DNA from: Eucalyptus grandis
Taxonomy: Eukaryota > Streptophyta > Magnoliopsida > Myrtales > Myrtaceae
NCBI RefSeq assembly: GCF_016545825.1
Contig: NC_052618.1
Location: forward strand, 35,100,196 to 35,164,195
Direction: 5' to 3'
DNA length: 64,000 nt
Shown: piece after piece, positions 38,101 to 50,274 of the stretch
Numbering within the stretch: position 1 is the first letter of the stretch
Layout: each line of letters begins with the position of its first letter
The notes under the pieces: model-generated
What the model was told of the DNA's origin: nothing
The model's database searches: none
The model's input: only the letters and a program-made list of their open reading frames with translations
Position numbers and translations under genes: made by a program

Positions 38101-38235
38101 CCGATTGGGTCGCTAAGGCCCACCAAGCTAGCTCTCTCCCAACGAACTGGATTATTAATCCCCCTCATTCACATTGGTTGATCTTATATTTGGATCTCAA
38201 ATCCTTTTGTAATATTTTATCTTCGGTCTAGTAAT
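32120..38235 (+). mobile_element. L1-type LINE, degraded, plus strand
   Basis: The domain order is that of plant L1 LINEs. ORF1 has a DUF4283 domain (32400-32630, AFLSMMKKAWKLESVKCEII) and a zinc knuckle with Cys, Cys, His and Cys in place (32895-32960, VPHFCYSCGCIGH then stop then ANFCPK). An endonuclease is split in two: LVSLIETKNKETV near 33595, then SLPWLCIGDFKEVL (34570-34620). RT runs about 35450-36290 with KTSGPDKINGLFYQ and PKLDLQKAYDMVEWDF. A zinc-binding RT tail lies at 36870-37480, and an RNase H-like end (ATDWVAKAHQASSLP) near 38100. The RT active-site FADD reads FAGY near 36205. Many stops and frame shifts make it inactive. A 0.67-kb element is nested in the endonuclease. No clear 3' poly(A) tail or target duplication was found. 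Confidence 0.85.
33790..34459. mobile_element. 670-bp DNA element nested in the LINE endonuclease
   Basis: The LINE frame breaks at 33789 and resumes near 34470. The insert is flanked by near-perfect repeats, ATGTAAAAAC (33780-33789) and ATGTAAAGAC (34460-34469). Its ends are inverted relatives: TAGGAAGCACC at the left and, on the minus strand, TAAGTAGCACC at the right. Subterminal GTGTC/GACAC words recur at both ends. It has no coding capacity. A duplication of 9-10 bp fits a MULE-type insertion, later than the LINE. Confidence 0.7.
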
Positions 38236-38239
38236 GAAT

Positions 38240-39065
38240 ATCCATAATGCTAGAAGAGTTGTGATGATGGCAGAAAAATGAGAGATGTGCAGATACGAGG
38301 GGACCAAGTCAGATAACCTTTGTAGTTCCAAATATACAAGTTCTTAAAAAAAATGGTTTAACTAGGTTTTATTTTTTCCAACTCAATGTGACAATCCACC
38401 CACATGTTATGATCAGAAGGCAACGCATGAAAACGATCACTTTTATTACACTGCACTGCACACAGAACCAATGGCTCCGGAAGGAGACCATCGGGGAACC
38501 TTCGAGCATAGGAACAACAGTGACTAACCTATGACAATTGTGGCAAGCGTCCCCAGATTTGGACGAGAAAACCATGCACTCAACTCCGCTCGTCCCACGA
38601 ACCAAAGAGTCGGTGAGGATGATGAGTCGAGAGCCTTCTTCTCAATTAGATTAGGGTCAAACCTTAGATGCATCGCGGCATGTTGCACTACACCATGGAA
38701 TGTGCACTGGACTTACTTTTTTGTGTGGATCCTTGTCCCTCAAATCCGACCATGCAATCAGAAATTGTTGTCGAAGTTATATTCTTGCATATCCATTTCC
38801 CCATAGTCTCTTAACATTGCAAACCTCCTCTTATAGAAAGATATACTTTACCATTTCCCTTAAAACTTTTTATTGTCATTTAGGAAATTGCCTTGTAACA
38901 ATTCAAAAAAGATGGTAACTTGTTGAGTGGGTATTTAGGAAAAGCCTTGTAAACGGTCCCTAGGGATAACACCCTCTTTACACTCTGCATTGTTTATCGT
39001 CCATACTAATAGTTGACATATTCCTTTTGATTCACGTAGAATACATCATTCCATTCCATGATCAT
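38240..39065. other. no gene seen
   Basis: A minus-strand frame (38369-38605) has four Cys in CHNCH...CVQC spacing, which looks vaguely zinc-binding. No family was recognised and it has no splice or start support. Nothing else is notable. Confidence 0.35.
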
Positions 39066-39069
39066 GAGT

Positions 39070-40430
39070 CCAATTCAATTGAGGCCTAATTTGGCGCAAA
39101 AGGGTACTCCCAACAACAACCAGAAGATAGATTGGTAAAGTTTCTGGAGCAGATCTTGACAAACATACCGCCAGATCACAAGGGGAGGTACATTGACGAA
39201 ATACTGAAGAGAAAAAGAATTAGCATCCATCTGGATAAGCCTCCAGAACTAATAACGTACGATGGAGCAGCTTAAAAGTTCATCTTGAAAGGTTTTGTTC
39301 ACAAAACAGGCAAACACCCAGGTATCGAAGAAATTTTGATCCGACCCTTTACTAGGAGTTCAGATGCACCTGCTTTGGATTGGTTTGCCGAACTGGAACT
39401 AGAAGACATGACATGAGGAAGAATTGCTCAAGCATTCAGAAATCGATTCGACCAAAAACAGCTCTTGTTGGACCTAGAGAAGTTGGAAATCTTGAATGAT
39501 GAAATTTCACGACATTTGGGCCAACAGAACATGCAGAACAGCCAATCCTGCCATTAACTGAGGAAGAGAAGGCTACATACGCCTATGCAGTGAAATCTTT
39601 GTAATCTAACCTGATGATAAACCACATCATAGCAAATTACCCAGGCTCAGCAAGCCTGCTGGCCAAGGACCCTAAAGATAGAGGAGACCTTCAAGGAGGA
39701 ATTAAGGAAACTCGGAGTTCGAAAGGCAAATCTATTGCTTAGCCAAGGAAAAGGTTATGCACTTATACACGAAAGATCCACAGGGCAAAGGCACAGTAAC
39801 TAATTAATCATATAATCAAAACCAATGGTGGAGAAATCTCTGAGGCGGAAGTATGAAGAGGGAGAATCCGAAGAAGGAACTTTAAGACCACCAGGAAGGT
39901 TCAACTATTATGTGACTTCACCGAGCCCATGCAAGTAGGGCAAGGTCCTGTCCGACCATCAGGATGGATTAATGAGGATGGAAAGCCCCGGCATGAACAT
40001 AGTCCAGCTATTTTGAACCAACAAAAATGGTCAGCCTGATACTAAGATGCACTGCAAAACCAATATCAAGCTCGAATTTATCAGTCAGCAATGACACACA
40101 CCAACCAGTGATACTCTGATATTCATAAGAGAATAGGACATAGGTTCAGTCAACAAGATTGCAAAGAAGAGGTGCAACAGGCCTGACGCATGACAATCAC
40201 TGTTAAAGTAGATCAGGCTAAGAGTGGACCAGTTCATGAGAGGAGGGCATTATTAATGACTTCCGAAATACAGTTTTCAGTTGTTTTGATCCTAATTAGG
40301 TTGTCAACTCCTGTATTTTCTCGTGTTGGCCTAGAGAGGTTCCCCACACAATCCAAGAGTAAGCTGCATATACAATGGAGGTGAGGTAGGTCATACAGTG
40401 TTCAACTGTCTAAAGCTAAAGCGCCAAGTG
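39070..40430 (+). pseudogene. Ty3/gypsy gag relic
   Basis: Degraded plus-strand coding sequence. EILKRKRISIHLDKPPEL and FILKGFVHKTGKHPGIEEIL lie near 39200-39340. PALDWFAELELEDMT, then RIAQAFRNRFDQKQLL, near 39370-39465 correspond to the gag 'A-x-x-WF..L..GS...W.EL...F..RF' core. Stops occur within it. Later fragments (to about 40.4 kb) are too decayed to place. No LTRs were found around it. Confidence 0.55.
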
Positions 40431-40987
40431 CTTAAATTGATTATGAAGGAACCTTGATTTTTGCATCCGAGGATGATGCGAACTTGAGAGTCTTTATCTA
40501 GCCCATAGCCTTGGCATTGTTCCTAAATTCCTTCTAGAATAGCAATATTATGAGTAGCAATTGCCCTCTGAATTCGGCTATGAGTCTCTAGAACACCATG
40601 ATCTAAATGGCAATTTCATAAACAAGATACCATTTTCAAAAATTCATGCACCGCAAAGGTTTTTGTACCAGCTTTAGGAAAGTCGTTAGGCATGACAATA
40701 CACAAGGAAGGAAGGAAAGTAACCTGCTTTGAGGATGTGATAGTAACACAGATGCACATCTGTTTTTCTCTTTGACAGAGAAGATGATGTGAATGAAGGG
40801 ATGCTTGTGACGTTCATTGTTTTCCTCTCTTAATTATTTCTATTGGGTTTTATTTGTTATGACAAGAACGGGGAGAAGACAAATCTGGGTTTGTGCTAAA
40901 AAGAAAAGTAGATACAGGATAATTGACTTGCAGAGGTCACTAAGTGCGTAGGATCATAATTGTTACTTTGCAGTGGGCGTTGTATAG
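40431..40987. other. no gene seen
   Basis: No recognisable coding or repeat structure. It is possibly a continuation of the decayed gypsy element. Confidence 0.35.
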
Positions 40988-41067
40988 GACCTAACAATTG
41001 AAGAAGTGGTAATTCTTATTATATTTGGACCTGACAATTGAAGAAGTGGTAATTCTTATTATATTTG
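40988..41067. repeat. 40-bp tandem duplication
   Basis: Two units starting 'gacctaacaattgaagaag' (40988) and 'gacctgacaattgaagaag' (41028), 40 bp apart, differing by about one base. The embedded phrase 'gaagtggtaattcttatta' recurs in altered form ('gaagtggtgactcttatta') in both units of the 424-bp repeat at 41.6-42.5 kb. Confidence 0.85.
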
Positions 41068-41646
41068 AACTGTGTTGGGAAGGAAAGGAGAAAGAAACAG
41101 ATAGGGGAGAAGGCATTCGAGGAAATAGATAGAACAAGCACGAGTCCTATAACCAATGGGTATTAGGCTGGTTGTCGGCTTTAAGACTTGTGTGTAAGCA
41201 TGCATCTACCTAGCAAGAGCCCTTTTGAACTCCACCTCCTCATATACCATGCCATCCAACAGTAGCCACTCTAAAGAGGTGACGTGGTTGTAAGAGTTTT
41301 TTTAATGTGAATTACATTAATTGATAATATAATTTACTATTTTACAAAATTGATCTAATAAAGTGAGATGGAAAGTCTTTTAATTAATCTAATATGAGGT
41401 TGATTAGTGTGTGCTAAATTGAGCCAAGCCCATAATGAGAAGGTGTACTAAAAACTTCATAAATAGCGTTCATATCTCCCATCAAATCCGAACACATAAT
41501 TATCCTTACATAAGGAGCATTTACCAAAAGCTAAGATTGAGGGGCAATCTTATTGAGCAGATACAAAGGGCAATATAAGAGAAGTTCTTGAGTTTGGATC
41601 CTCATTATTCTGCATTAAAAACAATAGATTTCAAATCAGAGCGCGT

Positions 41647-42492
41647 AAATCTCTTTATTCGATTACATATATGTTCTTGATTCTAGTTATGGAAATTTTG
41701 AGGCCGTTTTGCGTCTTACAACGGTGTTTACCTTCACCACCGAAGGCTCCCTCTGTTCCTAGGTAAATATTTTCTTCCCTACCCAAGAGGGAATACTGGG
41801 GTGACATTAGGAAATCTCCCCTCAAGGGTTATTTGCCCTGTTTCTTCTTACTTGAACTTTTTTTAGACCTGCTCATGTCCAGATCTCCAAGAAGTGGTGA
41901 CTCTTATTATATTGGAAGATAAAAAAAAAACATCAAATATAAAGTTGGAGCTCTAACCAAAATTTAAAAATTATAGTTTAAGCTCCAATAAACATGATGA
42001 TGTGATACTCGCATGTGACTCTCGCATAACAAGATAACTTGTGTGGAAGTAAGAGCAACTTCAAACTCCTAAATCTCTCTACTTGATTACATATATGTTA
42101 TTGATTCTAATTATGAAGATCTTGGGTGCGTTTTGCTTTTTAGCGGTGTGTCTACCTTCACCACCGAAGGCTCCCTCCATTCTTTGGTAAATATTTTTCT
42201 TCCCTACCCAAGAGGAAATATGGGAGGTGACAGTAGGGAATCTCACCTCAAGGGTTATTTGCCCTGTTTCTTCTTCCTTGAACTTTTTAAAGACCTACTC
42301 ATGTCCAGATCTACAAGAAGTGGTGACTCTTATTATATTGGCAAATAAAAAAAATCAAATATAAAGTTGGAGCTTTGACCAAAATTTAAAAATTACAGTT
42401 TAAGCTCCAATAAACATGATGATGTGACACTCACATGTGGCTCTTGCATAACAAGATAACTTGTGTGAAGTAAGAGCAACTTGAAACTCCTA
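41647..42492. repeat. 424-bp tandem duplication
   Basis: Unit 1 is 41647-42070 and unit 2 about 42071-42492. Both run 'gattacatatatgtt', 'accttcaccaccgaaggctc', 'caagggttatttgccctgtt', 'gaagtggtgactcttatta' and 'acaagataacttgtgtg', with roughly ninety percent identity by eye. It is non-coding. The 'ccttcaccaccgaagg' word is nearly palindromic. Confidence 0.9.
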
Positions 42493-43864
42493 TTATCTTG
42501 CTCACGTTGATTTCTTTTGATGTGTCCTGCTACAATACATGAAAAATCTTACAAATCTGGAGATTATCTTATATGCTTAGTTTGCTCTGATACGAACTCA
42601 TATCTCTTATAAGCAAATTCCATTTTACTTCACACTTACTTGACTTTAAATCTTTTATTACGGGAAAATCTCTATATTATTCTAAAGATAACAAAATATT
42701 CAAAAGTTACCAATACTGGAGGGTGAACGGCTGAATAGAACCAGAAGACATCAATATGATTTGAAGGACCGGAGCATAGAAGATGAACAGTCAATTGGCA
42801 TGAAGAGATTGTAGAGACCGTGACCAGAAGCAGATTACTATTAAACGAAGTAGAAGCATGGTTGAGTGTCTCTACTTTATAAATGATATCGGAGCGGACT
42901 CTCTTAAGTAGGTGCATGAATGGTGGAGGAATTAACCAATCGAACGAGGGTAGAGACTCGACGAGAAGATCCTAATTAAGTGGGACGTTAGCATCTTAAG
43001 ATGAGGCATTTATGATGTCCTGAGTCTTACATCGAATGAGTAAAAACCTTGTGATTTTATTCATAAGCAAAATTAATCTCTAAATGATCGCCACTTTAGT
43101 CGGTTAATCAAAATACTCCTCCTCACAAGACGAGAGGTTGAGTATTGCAAAAATCATTCTAAAAATCCACACCTTGTCAACAAGATGATCAGATTTTGTT
43201 ATGGCGAAATTATGCAAATTTCTCAAAGTTGTCATGCGAGTAAAGAAATCTAACTACCTCGTCTTGACATAAATCACAAATAGATATGATCTATTGTGTA
43301 GCCACTTAACCATTACCAAATAAAAGGGAGGGAAAACATAATAACGTCCAAAAAGAAACAAACGCGCGGATCTCCAATTTTTGAAGCTTTTAAATCTGTC
43401 TCACAAATTTTATTTCTTTGCCCACTTCCATTAGTTAGTGAATACATATACACAGAAATAATTACCAATTCAATCCTAGTTCTATTTTACAATTGTCAAT
43501 TAAGTTCTACATTTTTTTGATTTCGTCAATATTTCTAAACATTTGCACCAAAATTTCAATTGAATCCTTCCAGTTAATTGCCTCCAAAAATCACAAACGT
43601 GCCGAACCACAAAATAACCACATTAGCATGCTATGTAGGAAGGCTAGTGATAACTAAATGCCATGTTAGTGATTTCCAACCACAATTGACTAAAAGGACT
43701 ATTACATTGGAATTTCGCATGGAGGTTCCGTACATCAATCAAATTAAAAATTTTAAGACTAACAAATATTCGTACAATTAGGACTGGTCAAGGGAATTGT
43801 CCCTCTACATATGCATATTCAATTTTGTGAAGGGTTTTTTTTGGTAAGGTTCAATTTTGTAAAG
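42493..43864. other. intergenic with a possible small repeat at 43457-43790
   Basis: No gene is seen. From 43457 ('ataattaccaattcaatcc') to about 43790 the sequence resembles an arm of the AATTAC-type repeats, including 'ttaagttctac' and 'aattttaagactaac', but the ends are not well defined. Confidence 0.35.
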
Positions 43865-44311
43865 GATTAATACCACAAAAAACCTCAAATTAGTATAATT
43901 GTCATAAATTTATCTCAAACTAATTTTTTACCATAAAAAACTCCAAATGAATACATTTATAACAAATTTGCCCTAAACTAACTTTTTAGCCATCAAAAAC
44001 TCCAAACACATGCATTTGTGACAAATCTATCATTGCTTAGTTTTTGTTAAATTAGATTAATATAATGAAAACTACAAGCTAGTTCTATGTGACAAATGGA
44101 AAGTAAAATCTCAATCAATACACTCACAAATTGTCACGTTTCATCCAATTTAATAATTTGCTAGTAAAATTTAACGACAAATTTGTCATAGACAAAAGAC
44201 AAATTTATTATAAATATACCAAATGTTTAAGATTGTTGACGATCAAAATAATTAATTTAGGACAAATTTATCACAAATGTTTTAGCTTAACATTTTTTTT
44301 ATGGCATTACC
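43865..44311. mobile_element. AT-rich MITE
   Basis: The left end 'taataccacaaaaaacctc' and the right end (minus strand) 'ggtaatgccataaaaaaaat' are inverted relatives. Inside, 'acaaatttatcacaaatg' and its complements ('cataaatttatctc', 'aacaaatttgccc') recur at both arms. Length is about 450 bp with no coding capacity. Confidence 0.55.
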
Positions 44312-44874
44312 TCATTTATTAATGATGAAAACTTATAATAATAATAATCCATCAACAAGGCGTGTCGTCTTAGTTTAATAACAAATGCACCAATATAAAA
44401 GGTGTAACTTGCACACAATAACGCAAGAGGAAAACCCTTTCATTTTATAAGCTTCATGTTAACATCCCCAACGATCCAACCAATCCCAACTCGATCAAGA
44501 CATGTAATCCAACCCGCTTTTAACACCCAAAAAATGATTTAAGGGGGGGCCTCCAGCAAGCCAGCATCACACGCTACCAAATTGGCAACCTCACTGGAAA
44601 GACGATTTTGTCCCTGAGATCTTCCTCCCTGCGAGCCGCCCTAGCGAGGGGCAAGTGTAGGGGTAAGATTGAGATTTCGAGTTTCTTCGACACGACATCA
44701 ACCTCTTCTTGAGTCGCGCCCCCTGACACACGTCGAGAGGAGTTGAACCCCTGCGTCAACCGCAACTCGGGAGTTGAGAGACGCAATCGATTTTACGTGC
44801 ACAAGCATAACTCTAATTTCTTTTCCTTTTTAAAAAAAATTAATTAATTTTTCATGCTTTTATTTTTTAGTTTA
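44312..44874. other. no gene seen
   Basis: Contains a relatively GC-rich block (44540-44790) of unknown origin, with a 70-codon minus-strand frame of no recognised family. It may be repeat-derived. Confidence 0.35.
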
Positions 44875-45125
44875 GGAAACGAGATTCTTTAATTTCTACC
44901 CTCAATAGCATGACTAGTTTCTTTTTTTCAAAATAAATAGTTCCCCCTCTATTTCTGGTTGTTTTTTTCAATTTACCAAGGAAACGAAATTCTTTAATTT
45001 CTAATCTTCAATCGAATATAACTGTAATTTCTTTTTCAAAATAAACAATTTTCTCCCTTCTATTTTTTTTTGGTTTTTTTAATTGGCGAGAGAAACGAAA
45101 TTCTTTAATTTCTACTCTTTCAAAT
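44875..45125. repeat. three-copy degenerate tandem repeat (105-111 bp)
   Basis: The phrase 'gaaacgaaattctttaattt' (first copy with one change) starts at 44876, 44981 and 45092. It is followed each time by a Ctt-rich stretch and 'caaaataaa' in the first two units. The periods are 105 and 111 bp. It is non-coding. Confidence 0.75.
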
Positions 45126-46660
45126 AATCATGGTGCACCCGGCACTCCCCAACGCTCGCCACCTAACGAAGCGGACTCTTTTTTTTTTTTTGGTCGGTAA
45201 CGAAAGCGTACTTTAGCGGGTAAAACAAAGGGTTGATGAAAAAAAGAAGCTAATGGGAATGAAAAGGACATTTTTCAAGATTTTGACCAGCATTCACTTA
45301 AGTCAGAAAATGGGGAAGAGAGAGAGAGAGAAAGAGATGCCACCTACAAATTTTAGGTTTTGGTCAAATTTAGGCGACTGTTGAGTCAGCATCGTGGAAG
45401 ATGAGGGGGCTGATTTTTTTCCCAAAAAGAATGATTTTATTTTGAATTTTTGCTTTTTGTTTTTCAAATTTTTTGGTAGACCGGTCCATCGATTAGGGGG
45501 TGTTGAACTACAATGTTTCCATGAATAAGTTCCTTCCACTTGAAATTTCCTCATTACTTAAATTGAATAATTTAATTTTTGTGGAACCAAATTGGCATTA
45601 GAAAAATAAATTTCTCCCTTTCTCGAATGACGGTATTCCAACTCCCAACCCTTTACCTGGCCTCGGCAGTGAATTGAATGTCCACTCGACCGCATCTCCA
45701 TGACAAAGATGGATGTTTAACTTTTATTTATATCTCAATAAAGATAAAGAGATAAAGGTAAATGGCGGAAAGGCCATGCCAAAGAATGAAGTTTATCTAA
45801 TATTCCCCATTCCCCAATTCCTTTTTTTTATATTAAGCAATCTTATCCTTATTCCCCACCACGTAGAGATGTGTCTTCACTTGACAAAGTAACTTTTATC
45901 CAATATTACAAAAGGAAAAAAAAAACTAAAATCCCATCAAAGGAGTTTCGCGTGGATGAAAGTTAGTGAAATCTAGTTGGCCTAATTACTTTGGTGATTA
46001 CTTTGGCATGCTTAAGGATGAGTGGATGCTATGATTGATGGAAAATAGTTAAATCAAGAGTTTCGAAGAACTCATTATCATCAAGTTTCCAGCTACTTAT
46101 ATCCTATTGTACTTGAATACCTCGTAATCAGCTACTTACATCATATTGTACTTTAATACCCGTAATCACCTATGATAGAAGATTGTCTAATACTCCTAGA
46201 CTTATGAGTTTTCGTTTATCCAGATCGATAATCTTTTAGAATGATATTAAGAAAATCTAAAGTGCTTTTTTATTCTATGAATTCTTTGGGCTAAACAGTT
46301 ACTTTCTAATTTCTTGCCAACACTTTGAGTATTATTTGATTTTAATAAAAATACGAAGCCGTTACACGCGAATTGATGAGTCAATCTTCAATATTTTAGA
46401 TTTTTATGCGTTTTGTATTAAATAAAAGTCAAATTTCACGACTTTGCAAGAGTAAAATGTTAAAAAGTAAAAGCCGTCTTGCCAATTTTTTTTCTTTTTT
46501 TTTTTCCTTTTTTTTGGCTGAGCAAAAGCCATTATACTAATGAGAAGAACTCGCAGAAGCGATGCTCAAGTGCGGCGGTAATGCCAAAAAAAAAAAAAAA
46601 AAAAAAAAAAGCAAGAAGAAAAAGAAATAATTTTAGAAAAGTTGATTCTGTGACATTAAT
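45126..46660. other. intergenic, no gene seen
   Basis: AT-rich with poly(T) and poly(A) runs (45178-45192, 46488-46516, 46586-46610). No domain-bearing frame. Confidence 0.45.
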
Positions 46661-46664
46661 CTTG

Positions 46665-47480
46665 TTTGGGGAAAATTACAAAAAGAAGTCTTTAGTTTAT
46701 TATAATTGTATCAATTCCATGATAAAATTCTTAATTTTGCCACTTTAATTTTAAAACTTTTGATAATTTATCAATTTAGTCAATTCAGTCAATTTTCCCT
46801 GGATATTAATAACATAAGCACCAATTGTCTTACGTGATATAACTAATACGACGTGAATTTTTTTTGAAATTTTCTAATTTTTATTAACTTATTCGTTTCT
46901 TTCTTTTTTATTAATGAGGGCTTGCAAGGACCACTCATTGAGGCCCCATAACCCCTATTGGGCACTAACCGAGGATCACGACCCTCACCAACCACTAACC
47001 AGCCATTGCCTAGACATGGGCAAGGGCTCACCATCGTTGCCACTACTAGCAAGGACTCATGGCAAGGTGCCCAACTACGAGCGAGGGTTGCAAGCCCTTG
47101 CCTAGTGGTTGGCCAAGGCCAGCTACCCCTTGCACACCCTTACCCACTGGTTGGTAGGGTCGACGGGCCTTGGTTGTTGGCCCCTAACTATTCTTAATAT
47201 AAAAAAAAAGTAAAAAGAAGAAAAGAAAAGAAAAATTCATAAAAATTCATAGAATAAATTTAAAAACTTCAAAAAAAAAAAAATTCATGTGAATGCTAGC
47301 CATCCACTAGGCAAGTCCTAATGGATGGCTAGCATTCACATCATTAATTTCTAGTTGAAATTAGCTTGACTGAATGAATTGAAAAAAAATATCAAATTAT
47401 TTATGATTAAATTGATTAAATTAAAATGTTCAAAACTAAATTAACATAAATATAGCAGGTTTAGGTAGAAACGATGGTTA
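46665..47480. mobile_element. inverted-repeat element of the AATTAC family with GC-richer core
   Basis: The left end 'gaaaattacaaaaagaagtc' and the right arm ('aactaaattaacataaatat' then 'agcaggtttagg') mirror the element at 1378-2057, including the 'cacgtgatataac'-like subterminal region. The core 46920-47190 is GC-richer ('aaggccagctaccccttgc'). A perfect 20-bp stem-loop lies at 47287-47341. Confidence 0.5.
47287..47341. other. perfect 20-bp stem-loop
   Basis: The left arm ATGTGAATGCTAGCCATCCA (47287-47306) and the right arm (47322-47341) are exact reverse complements, with a 15-base loop. It sits in the right arm of the repeat element at 46.7-47.5 kb. Confidence 0.9.
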
Positions 47481-47489
47481 AACGCAATT

Positions 47490-49120
47490 ATTTACTAAAT
47501 AAGCCAAAAAAAAAACTAAGCAAGAAGGAAAGAAGAAAAAAAAGTTGACTATGTGGCATTAATCTCGTTTAGTATTGCTTGTTTGCGAGATAATTTATGT
47601 AATTTCCTTGATTAAAAAAAAAAAATTACAATGCGATGCTTACTTGCGGTGGGAAAAGCATGGGAATGCGTAGTGCGCACTCCGCTTATTCCAGAATAAA
47701 GCAGTCTTACCTCAATTTTATACACACATAAAGGCAAAGTGGTCCCTCTCCACAAAGCCCAAGCACAAAAGGTTGGCCACTCGAGTTGGGAAAAATCATT
47801 TAGTTTTCATATTCATGAAAAATAAAAATTATTTCCTTATACTTTACTCTCTCTTTTTTTTTATTAAAGTGCTTTTGTGAATGAAAGTGATAATTTTGTT
47901 TTCTTTTTTGTTGGATAATGAAATTGATAATTTTCTTATGGAAGATCTGTTTTTGCTCCATTAAATTTGCGAAAGAGATTTTTATTTGTTATTTTCACAA
48001 ATTAAAATAATTAAAATCAAACTATAAGTTAAGTTGATAACTTTCGGTTTAGACAATTTGATTCTTGAGTATAAGTCAAAACGTGTTTTCTGATATTTTT
48101 CTTCAATCTCACTCACTATATTGGCATTACCCAAGTAATGGATGCACTGCAAAGCATCAACCCATTCAATAAAACTAATCAATAAACACGTTTGAAAGTG
48201 TGAAGCTACATTTGATTCGATCTTGGGAATGGATTTTGGAAAGAAGCTAATGCTAGTAGCCTAAAGCCTAAGTGTGGGGAATGATCTTTACATTTTATTT
48301 TCCTAAAATTTTAAACTTGATTTTTATTGATACCAAACTTTCATAATTTCACAACATTCAAAATTGCAAATAAATAAAGTTTTAAAGATTCTACAAGCTT
48401 AAACAACGTATTTATTCCAAAACAATTTTCGTCTCACAAACACACATATTTATCTCAAACAAATTTTTGTACGACAGAAAATTCTTGAATTGGCATTCTC
48501 AACTCAAATATACTCTTGGTTATAATGCATACATGTAAACGCACATGAATTATTCATGTTGAATTTGTCGTTCTTCACCTCAGATCCGTCGTGGAATTGT
48601 CCACCACATGCCAATGGAGGAGGGTAGACAAATTTTGTGGGTGATAGTTTTGATTTTTTTTTTTTTTTGTGTGATGATAATTAGCCTGAGGTAGACATGT
48701 TATGAGAGCATATATTTATAATTTTTTTTTGGGATAGAAATTAATTTATGATAAATGTATTAAGGGTTACGGATTTGATTCTATGGTATTAATTATTTCA
48801 ATATTTAAAGAAAATCTCATTTTATTTTTAGAATTGGGAGGGAAAATAAAAATAACGGGTCCCCATTTCCACGTTCACACTTCACATTTAATGATGGGAG
48901 GACGCAAATTCAATTTTCTCGGTCGCGAATTTCCGTCTGAAAATTCTCGCATTTTACCGGGAATAAGGAGGCCCACACACCGTCGGCGTGTCACAGACGG
49001 CCACGACAAACACGTCGCCTCTTAACTCCGTTAACGGTTCCGACCCCAAAAAGGAGAAATCCCGTCAACGTCGACGGCTCCCCAAAACGACAGGCCGTTT
49101 TTGCCCCCTCCCCACCGAAA
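47490..49120. other. intergenic, promoter side of the RING gene
   Basis: AT-rich sequence to about 48840, then rising GC content toward 49.1 kb, consistent with the upstream region of the gene whose 5' UTR lies at 49.1-49.4 kb. I could not place a TATA box with confidence. Confidence 0.4.
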
Positions 49121-49129
49121 CGACTCCTC

Positions 49130-49397
49130 ACTCTCCTTCTGCAGCGAAGACGAAGAACCAACCTCTCACCTCACACTCTTGTATCTCAGTTTTCTCTCTC
49201 TAGAAAAGCCCTCGCCTCCCAGCCCGCGGCTTTCTCTCTCTAACTTCCGCACCGCCTCGCGCCTCGCCGGACGCCGCCTCGCTTCGGGCCCGATCCGATC
49301 GCGCCGGCGTCCTCGCCTCGTCCTTCTGCGCGCCGGAGATTCCGGTCTCGGCGATGAACGCGCGCTTTCATCGGACATCCTCGGCCCGACCTAATTC
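49130..49397 (+). other. 5' UTR exon of the RING-H2 gene
   Basis: A GC- and CT-rich stretch ending at a donor (GTATGT at 49398). It joins 50110 across a 712-bp intron whose acceptor is GATGTCCAG (to 50109). TCTCTCTCT runs near 49190 and 49230 are typical of plant leaders. The transcription start is estimated. Confidence 0.6.
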
Positions 49398-50201
49398 GTA
49401 TGTTTCCGATGCGTGTCGTGTATTAATCGCGATTTTCAACGAATTTTTCGTGTTTTTTTTTTGTTTTTTTTTTTTTCTGTCCTTTATTGGAGCGAGAAGA
49501 GTTATCTTTTTTACCGCGGTTCTCGTTCTCCGCGCGTTCATTTCGGATCCCCCCCATCCGAGTTGTCGAGTGTTGAACTCTTTCTGTTAATTTGAGGTGG
49601 TTTTCGAATTGGACTTGCTCTAAGTAGCCTTAAAAGTAGCAGATTTAGTCGATTTCCGCTTGCTTTTTTATACGTGGTGTAGAGAGTATTTACAGTAACA
49701 TATGGGTTCTGTTTCGTGCCTTTCCTGTTTCGAACCACGGTGCGTTCGTCTTGTTTTTTCGATAATTCTCGTCGAAGTCTAATTACCCTTTTTCTTTTGC
49801 GAGTTTTCTCCGCCCTTTTGTTGATGGGTTTGTAGAGTTGGTGTCGCCGGAGGTTGGAAGAAAAATTATGTCGAGCTTCGAATTGGTCGTTTAGGACAAC
49901 ATGGTAGCCGAATTAATGAGACCTAAGTTCCTTTTTGTTTTCTATAAAGGCTGAGGCGATGATTTGATGATTTGTTCATGAGTTTACTAGTTATGAACTT
50001 AAGTTAGTTTTATATAGCTGTTAGATTTGTTGTCGTGACGTTTATGCATTTGTTGGAGTAGTTAGCGTTTCATTCCGGATGATTGATTACAGTATTTCTT
50101 GATGTCCAGGTTGAAGTCGTGTCTTGCATGATTGGGAGGAGCAAGCATCGGGTATGATGGTGGCGAGATGCATGGAGAAACGTTGCGCAGATGAATTGTA
50201 A
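49354..50201 (+). promoter_or_regulatory. chain of three upstream ORFs in the RING-H2 leader
   Basis: In the spliced leader, uORF1 starts at ATG 49354, crosses the splice junction (49397/50110) and ends TGA 50129-50131 (21 codons). uORF2 starts at 50128 inside that stop (ATGA) and ends TGA 50155-50157 (9 codons). uORF3 starts at 50154, again ATGA, and ends TAA 50199-50201 (15 codons). An in-frame upstream ATG for the main protein lies at 50191, overlapping uORF3. Such uORFs usually lower translation of the main frame; that is family-level knowledge, not shown here. Confidence 0.55.
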
Positions 50202-50274
50202 AGCTGTAGGCTTTGCATATTTGAACAGTGCTGTCTGGCTACAGTTACAGATTTTGATTTTGGTGCTTGTTAGA

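Noticed and set aside
38369..38605. Minus-strand frame with CHNCH and CVQC, like a zinc finger
   Set aside because: No recognised family, no start or splice support, and lies in transposon-derived surroundings.
44574..44786. 70-codon minus-strand frame in a GC-rich block
   Set aside because: No recognisable domain; probably repeat-derived.
49101..49394. Frames of 70-97 codons on both strands in the RING gene leader
   Set aside because: GC-rich 5' UTR exon; frames are compositional and end in the leader intron.
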